Source of the DNA: CAIVSN01 sp040383945
Lineage (GTDB): Bacteria; Patescibacteriota; Gracilibacteria; BD1-5; UBA2023
NCBI GenBank assembly: GCA_040383945.1
Contig: JBEICN010000013.1
Span: forward strand, 1-23,362
Length of the DNA stretch: 23,362 nt
Direction: 5' to 3'
In this document: piece by piece, positions 18,894 through 23,362 of the stretch
Position numbering within the stretch: the stretch's first letter is position 1
Layout: each line of letters begins with the position of its first letter
Program-made: the position numbers and the translations under genes
The notes under the pieces: generated by a model
What the model saw: the letters and a program-made list of their open reading frames with translations, nothing else
Told to the model about the DNA's origin: nothing
Database searches by the model: none

Positions 18894-20490
18894 CGATTTT
18901 TTGTACAAGTGAAGAAAAATTTCCTAAATGGTCTACAAAGGCTCTGCTGAATGCTTCGAATTGATTGAGGTTTTCCGTGAAGCTATCGAAGTACTCGTTT
19001 TTTATTTGAGCTTCTTTTAGTGTCACATATTCGCTTCGAAACTCTCGGCCTGGGCGAAGTTTTGAAGCGGTAGCATCAGTCGTGAGTTCTTGAAGGAGGG
19101 TAACACCGTAGTCTTTTTCATTTTTAGCAATGACGGAGAGGGAGTTGCTACGTCTTACATCAAGGCCATAATCCGCAAATACTCCAGAAACTAATTCAGT
19201 ATATTCTTTTTCAGCCTCACTTTGAGCAGGTTTTCCTCGAGGGGTATTTTCTCCCGGAAGATTGAGTATGGGTGCGGGCAGGCTCGTAACCACGACTCCA
19301 ATGTGAGCCATGCTCGGCAGGTCCATATTTTTGAGAAGCAGTTGAAAAAAATTATTCGTATGTTTTGCTTGTATGAAGCTAGATCCCGCAAAAGTATTTA
19401 CGATTTTGAAATTTTGTTCGAGTATGGATTGTATGGAATAACTTTTCCCACCTCCAAGTAGGGTAGCTTCATATTTTACAAAATCTACATCAATACAAAA
19501 AAATCCACTACATCGAAATCCACGATGGTAATTGTTTTTTGATTTGACGGGGTTTCGTGTGGTAACAAACTTTGTGGAGCCAGTAGACGCTATGTATCCA
19601 CTGGAACTGCTCGCACCGATTTCTCCTTGACTCTCAGTGCTCGTGCCGAGATATGATTGCGTGGCAAGGTCGGCAATCAGTCCTGCATCGAGTCCTTGAA
19701 TGGTGTTTTCCTGGGTGGCACAGAGCGCTCCGGTAGAGGTGGTATTTTCTGGTAGGATTGTAGTTTCTCAGGATGCTTCTTGCACCAGTTTCCATCCAGA
19801 ATCTGCCAAATCTTTTGAGAGCCGATCGGTCAGCACAAAATCACGGCGTAGAGGATCAATTCCTGCCAATGGATTTGATAGAAAGTTTTTTGCACTTTGG
19901 GCGCTAAGGTTTGGAGTTCCCTCATACGGAACTTCCCGAGAAAAAATAACATTATGGATGTGCTCCAAATCTTTCATCAAGTCAAAACTAGAATTTTCTA
20001 GTGACCCATCTGAATAAATGGCAGTATTTCCAATGCGTGAGAGAGTTTTTTGCTCTCGTGCGACTTCGGATTTGAGCCGAGCAAAGTCGGTCTTGATGAC
20101 TTCCTGAACGCAAGTAAGCAAGTCGGTCCCTATTGCAATAGGATCACTTGCGGAGCTACTATTGATTCTAGAAAAAATCGGAGAATATATCCCAGATTCA
20201 ATGAGCGTGAGATCTTCTGATGTGAATTCCTGACCCGGCGTGAGAAATGGTTTTGCTGTTTCATCTCACTGAAAGCATTTCGACTTGATGGCTGCATTGA
20301 TTCGAGCATTGGAACCAGTAATACGCTTTCCGACCAGGGTTTTTCTGGCCACGCCTTGTCCAGCATCGATTTTTTTATACAAATCGGTCCCGAGATCTTC
20401 ACCAATATACCCTTCTCCATGTACGATAATTGGGAAGAGCAGGGTAATGATGAGGATACTACGAACGAGTAGGGGTAAATTTGAGGCCAT
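18874..20490 (-). CDS. Secreted protein of unknown function, first of the clpC-linked pair
   Basis: A 538-aa protein from ATG 20490 to TAA 18876-18874; two UGAs are read as Gly (20268-20266 and 19770-19768). The N-terminus NLPLLVRSILIITLLFPIIV with HGEG after it is a signal peptide. I checked the frame codon by codon across the part without an internal Met (19768-19326) and found no TAA or TAG. Single Cys residues (SKCFQ, LLTCVQE, GALCATQ, FRCSGFFCID) suggest disulfides after export. A mid-region rich in Ser/Thr/Gly (EIGASSSSGYIASTGSTK) separates two helical parts. It begins inside the last 32 nt of clpC and ends inside the first 20 nt of the next gene. Not a recognised family; composition resembles the neighbouring secreted protein, but I cannot show homology by eye. 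Confidence 0.75.
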
Positions 20491-23005
20491 TTTTGGACGA
20501 ATGTATGGCTATTGTATCAGGTTTTTGCTTGGAGAGCAACAACTCTGCAAGTGAATCTTCTATTTTTTCCTGTATAAACCGCCGAACTGGTCGTGCTCCA
20601 TAAGCAGGATCGTAGGTTTCCTTTTGAATGTACGGGATTACTTTGGGATCATAGGTCAATGTTACCCCGACTTTTTGAAGTCGATCTACCAGCCGTTCGA
20701 GCTGGATTTTTATGATTTTCCCCAAAGACTTTGTATCAAGTGGTGCAAAAACGAGAATTTTATCGATACGATTAATAAATTCTGGTGCAAAAAATTCATC
20801 TAGGTCACCAATAATACGCGTTTTAATCGCCTCAAAGTCCTTGATGATCTTGTTTTCCTCTTTTTCGTCCAAATTGAAACCAATTTGCGCGGCTTTGTTG
20901 GTGAATTCTTCCGCGCCAAGATTGGAGGTCATGATGATAATCGTGTTCTTGAAGTTGACTTTACGCCCTTTCCCATCAGTAATTACTCCATCTTCCAATA
21001 TTTGCAAGAGTAGATTGAATACCTCAAAATTCCCTTTTTCAATTTCATCAAAAAGTACCACTGAATAGGGCTTTCTTCGTACTTTTTCTGTGAGCATTCC
21101 ACCTTCCTCGTATCCGACATATCCCGCCGTCGTCCCGATGAGCTTGCTCGCGCTGGAGCGCTCGTTGAACTCTGACATGTCAATTTTTATAAGCGCTTTT
21201 GGATCACCATAGAATTCTTCTGCGAGCACTTTTACCAGTTCGGTTTTTCCTACTCCAGTAGGCCCCAAGAAGAGAAAACTTCCCATAGGTCGATTGACGT
21301 CCGAAATTCCTGTTCTCGACCGCTTGATAGCATTTACGACGGAGTCAATAGCTTCGTTTTGATCAATGATACGCTTCTTGAGCTTGGATCCGAGTTGTCC
21401 GAGTTGAATAATGTCCTGAGTGTCGAGATTGCTCTCTGGAACTCCGGTCATTTGTTCTACGATTTTTTGTATGTCAGAACCCGTAATGTGCATTCTCTTG
21501 GTTCGTGGAATGTTCTTTTTGGACCGACGTTCTTGAATTTTTGCCTCCAGTTCTTCTTGTTTTTCTTTGGCTTTAATCGCCTTGTGATATTGTTGACTCA
21601 TCAAAAAACCTTCTTTCTCTTTGGTGATCGATTCTATTTGTTCCTTCATTTTTTTGATTTCATCCTCGTCGAAGTTGTATTTCATGGACTTGCTCGAGCA
21701 GGCCTCGTCGATGAGGTCGATAGCCTTATCTGGAAGAAATCGATCGGTAACATAGCGAGTGGAGAGATTGACCGCATCCAGAATCGCATCTTCATCGATA
21801 ATGAGATTATGAAAATCTTCAAAGCTTGGAGCGAGCCCTCGTATGATAGCTGCCGCAAGTTCTGGATTTGGTTCATCTACCTCAATTTTTTGGAATCTTC
21901 GTTCTAGCGCAGAATCTTTCTCAATATACTTTTGGTACTCCGTCAGGGTGGTAGCTCAAATCACGCAAATTTTCCCTCGCCCCATTGCTGGTTTAAGTAT
22001 ATTTGCTGCATCAAGCGTTCCTTCTCAGGAGCCAGCCCCGATAATAGTGTGTATTTCGTCAATAAAAAGAATGATTTCGTTCTCAAGTTTGCTGGCTTCA
22101 TCGATAATTTGCTTGATCCGAGCTTCAAATTCACCTCGATATTTGGTACCGGCAACGAGTCCAGAGAGATCGAGTGCGACTACTCGTTTGTTCTGCATGG
22201 CTAGAGGCACTTGTCACTCTATAATTCGACGAGCGAGCCCTTCGATGACGGCAGTCTTTCCAACTCCGGGCTCTCACACGAGGCATGGATTATTTTTGGT
22301 TTTTCGGTTGAGGATACTGATGAGGCGTTCTATTTCGCTTTCTCGCCCGATGATTGGGTCGATTTTCCCTTGTTTTGCTTGCTCGGTAAGATCATTTCCA
22401 AAGAAATCGAGCGCGGGAGTGGTGCTTTCGGATTTTTTTCCTTCCTGTTTCTTGTTGGCAAAAAACGGATTATTCATGTCCTGCGCCTCATTCATATTAC
22501 TTTCCAAAGCATTAAGAATTCCATCGAGTGGCGCGAACATGCCAGTTCCTTTATTTTTTCCTGCATCGCGAGAAAGCTTTACGAGTTCGGCTTCAAAGTC
22601 TTTGGGACTTACTCCGACAAAATCAAAGAATTGAATCAACCAAGTCTCTTTGGGAGTTCGAAGGAGTGCGAGAAGAAAATCTTCAATTCCTGCTTTTTGT
22701 TTCTCAAAACTCGCGGCTATCTTGACTGACATGAGAATCAAATCCTTGACTCGGGTAGAAAGTCCGATATACGGCCCGCTTGCCTTATTGCGGTAGTCTA
22801 CAAAGGGGCGCTTAAGAAATACGTCGGCAACGATTTTTTTGTTGATTCCATAGCTTGAAAAAATTTCAAAGACGGCTCCAGATGTTGACTTCATGGCTTC
22901 CAAAAAAACATCTTCCGGCAGTATCTCTGGAAAATTCCCACTCTTTACCGTGTTTTCGGTATCGATCATAAGTTTCTTATATTCGTCGGAAAAATTATTG
23001 TACAT
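20459..23005 (-). CDS. clpC: ClpC-type AAA+ unfoldase, ATPase subunit of Clp protease
   Basis: An 848-aa protein from ATG 23005 to TAG 20461-20459. Order: Clp N-domain (~1-150); first AAA+ with Walker A GEPGVGKT (244-251; Gly244 is UGA 22276-22274) and Walker B ILFIDEIH (~312-319); IGATTLTEY and the ALERRFQ arginine finger, with further UGAs at 22216-22214, 22027-22025 and 21958-21956; a UVR-type coiled coil (~451-490) typical of ClpC; second AAA+ with Walker A GPTGVGKT (581-588) and Walker B VVLFDEIEKG. The IGF tripeptide (~707-709) in the loop of the second domain is the ClpP-docking signal, so the protein should work with ClpP, not as a ClpB disaggregase. No clpP is in the window. It heads an operon with two secreted proteins. 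A longer in-frame extension to 23182 is rejected because the promoter lies inside it. Confidence 0.94.
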
Positions 23006-23031
23006 AAATGGTTTATTATTCACAAGGTTAC

Positions 23032-23075
23032 ATTGTACCAAAAGTTTGGTATGTTGCAACGACTGAGAGTTGCAA
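23032..23075 (-). promoter_or_regulatory. clpC promoter with TTGCAA repeat
   Basis: -10 TACAAT (23037-23032) and -35 TTGCAA (23059-23054) with 16-bp spacing lie 26 nt upstream of the clpC ATG. A second TTGCAA is at 23075-23070, ten bases further up; on the plus strand the pair reads as GTTGCAA twice, 16 bp apart. This could be an operator for a stress repressor, but it is neither the CIRCE nor the CtsR consensus. No ribosome site is present in the ~20-nt leader. Confidence 0.5.
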
Positions 23076-23218
23076 AATGAGAAAATTATGGATGAAGTCA
23101 TAAACTGCACAAAAAAGTGAGCCATACTCCATTTGCTCGGATTTGAGCGCCGGTGTTCATAGGATGTTTGTGAAACCAGCATCCAAGGCGACAGGCAGTA
23201 GGATTTGCTATCTTCACA

Positions 23219-23247
23219 AAAAGCTTGCCACCAAACTGCAAGCTTTT
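23219..23247 (-). terminator. Intrinsic terminator after the right-edge gene
   Basis: A perfect 10-bp stem (AAAAGCTTGC 23219-23228, GCAAGCTTTT 23238-23247) with a 9-nt loop. On the minus strand it ends in TTTTT. It lies 21 nt after the stop at 23269, so it ends that gene's transcript before the clpC promoter. Between 23076 and 23218 I see no gene. Confidence 0.7.
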
Positions 23248-23268
23248 ATCTGAATGATATACAAAAGA

Positions 23269-23362
23269 TTATACTCGAATCTTGGTAATAACTTCTTTGT
23301 ATTTGCTGCAGCTTTCAGTAATCATTTTTCCAGATATACCCGCAGCAAGAGCAAAGAGTCCA
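23269..23362 (-). CDS. C-terminus of an unidentified protein (partial)
   Basis: The last 30 residues, with segments GLFALAAGISGKMITES and KYKEVITKIRV, end at TAA 23271-23269; the rest lies beyond the right edge. The frame is placed by its stop followed by a good terminator. Too short to name a family. Confidence 0.5.
   Translation of the reverse strand, partial: GLFALAAGISGKMITESCSKYKEVITKIRV

Noticed and set aside
23006..23182. In-frame N-terminal extension of ClpC
   Set aside because: It runs through the -35/-10 promoter and does not resemble the Clp N-domain; the ATG at 23005 matches the family start.
1..23362. UGA read as tryptophan (code 4) or many frameshifted pseudogenes
   Set aside because: UGA sites align with invariant glycines, not Trp; TGG is used normally for Trp; and frames continue unchanged across each UGA.
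1..23362. CRISPR array, tRNA, rRNA or replication origin near dnaB or clpC
   Set aside because: No regular repeat-spacer pattern, cloverleaf, T-loop consensus or clustered DnaA boxes were seen by eye.

Overview
This window reads correctly only if UGA is a glycine codon (NCBI translation table 25), with TAA and TAG as the only stops. At least forty in-frame UGAs lie inside recognisable proteins. Several fall on glycines that define a family: both G's of a GGDEF motif, the first G of a ClpC Walker A box, the G of the peptide deformylase EGCxS motif, and conserved G's in MurE, DnaB and the ClpC sensor region. Known bacteria with this code are Candidatus Absconditabacteria (SR1) and Gracilibacteria (BD1-5) in the Patescibacteria/CPR. 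I infer such a host; no rRNA or tRNA in the window can confirm it. None of the assigned starts has a Shine-Dalgarno box, and several promoters sit so close to the ATG that leaderless mRNAs are likely.

Layout: 1-417 is the C-terminus of a type III restriction enzyme. 613-1494 is a Fic AMP-transferase behind 51-bp-phased inverted repeats. 1668-8426 is a giant (2252 aa) membrane-anchored alpha-2-macroglobulin with an intact CLEQ thioester. This left part uses UGA rarely. From 8539 the gene style changes: a UGA-rich GGDEF protein (minus), a divergent GHMP-kinase-like protein (plus, 10002-11837), a small unknown protein (minus) sharing a CTAG stop with it, an HTH/transposase remnant, and an unknown 119-aa protein behind peptide deformylase (minus). 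A 38-bp palindromic bidirectional promoter then separates def from a short MurE (plus).

Next come a small exported protein (minus), a membrane-anchored TPR protein and replicative helicase DnaB (plus). The right part is a minus-strand operon: ClpC ATPase followed by two signal-peptide proteins of unknown function whose reading frames overlap (32 and 20 nt). The window closes with the C-terminus of another minus-strand gene and its terminator.

How the genes fit together: core functions (DnaB, MurE, Def, ClpC) are interleaved with surface and interaction functions (A2M, the secreted pair, Fic, restriction). That mix suits a small-genome, host-attached or predatory bacterium, but the lifestyle is inference. 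The best candidates for something undescribed are the clpC-linked secreted pair and the divergent GHMP-like protein.
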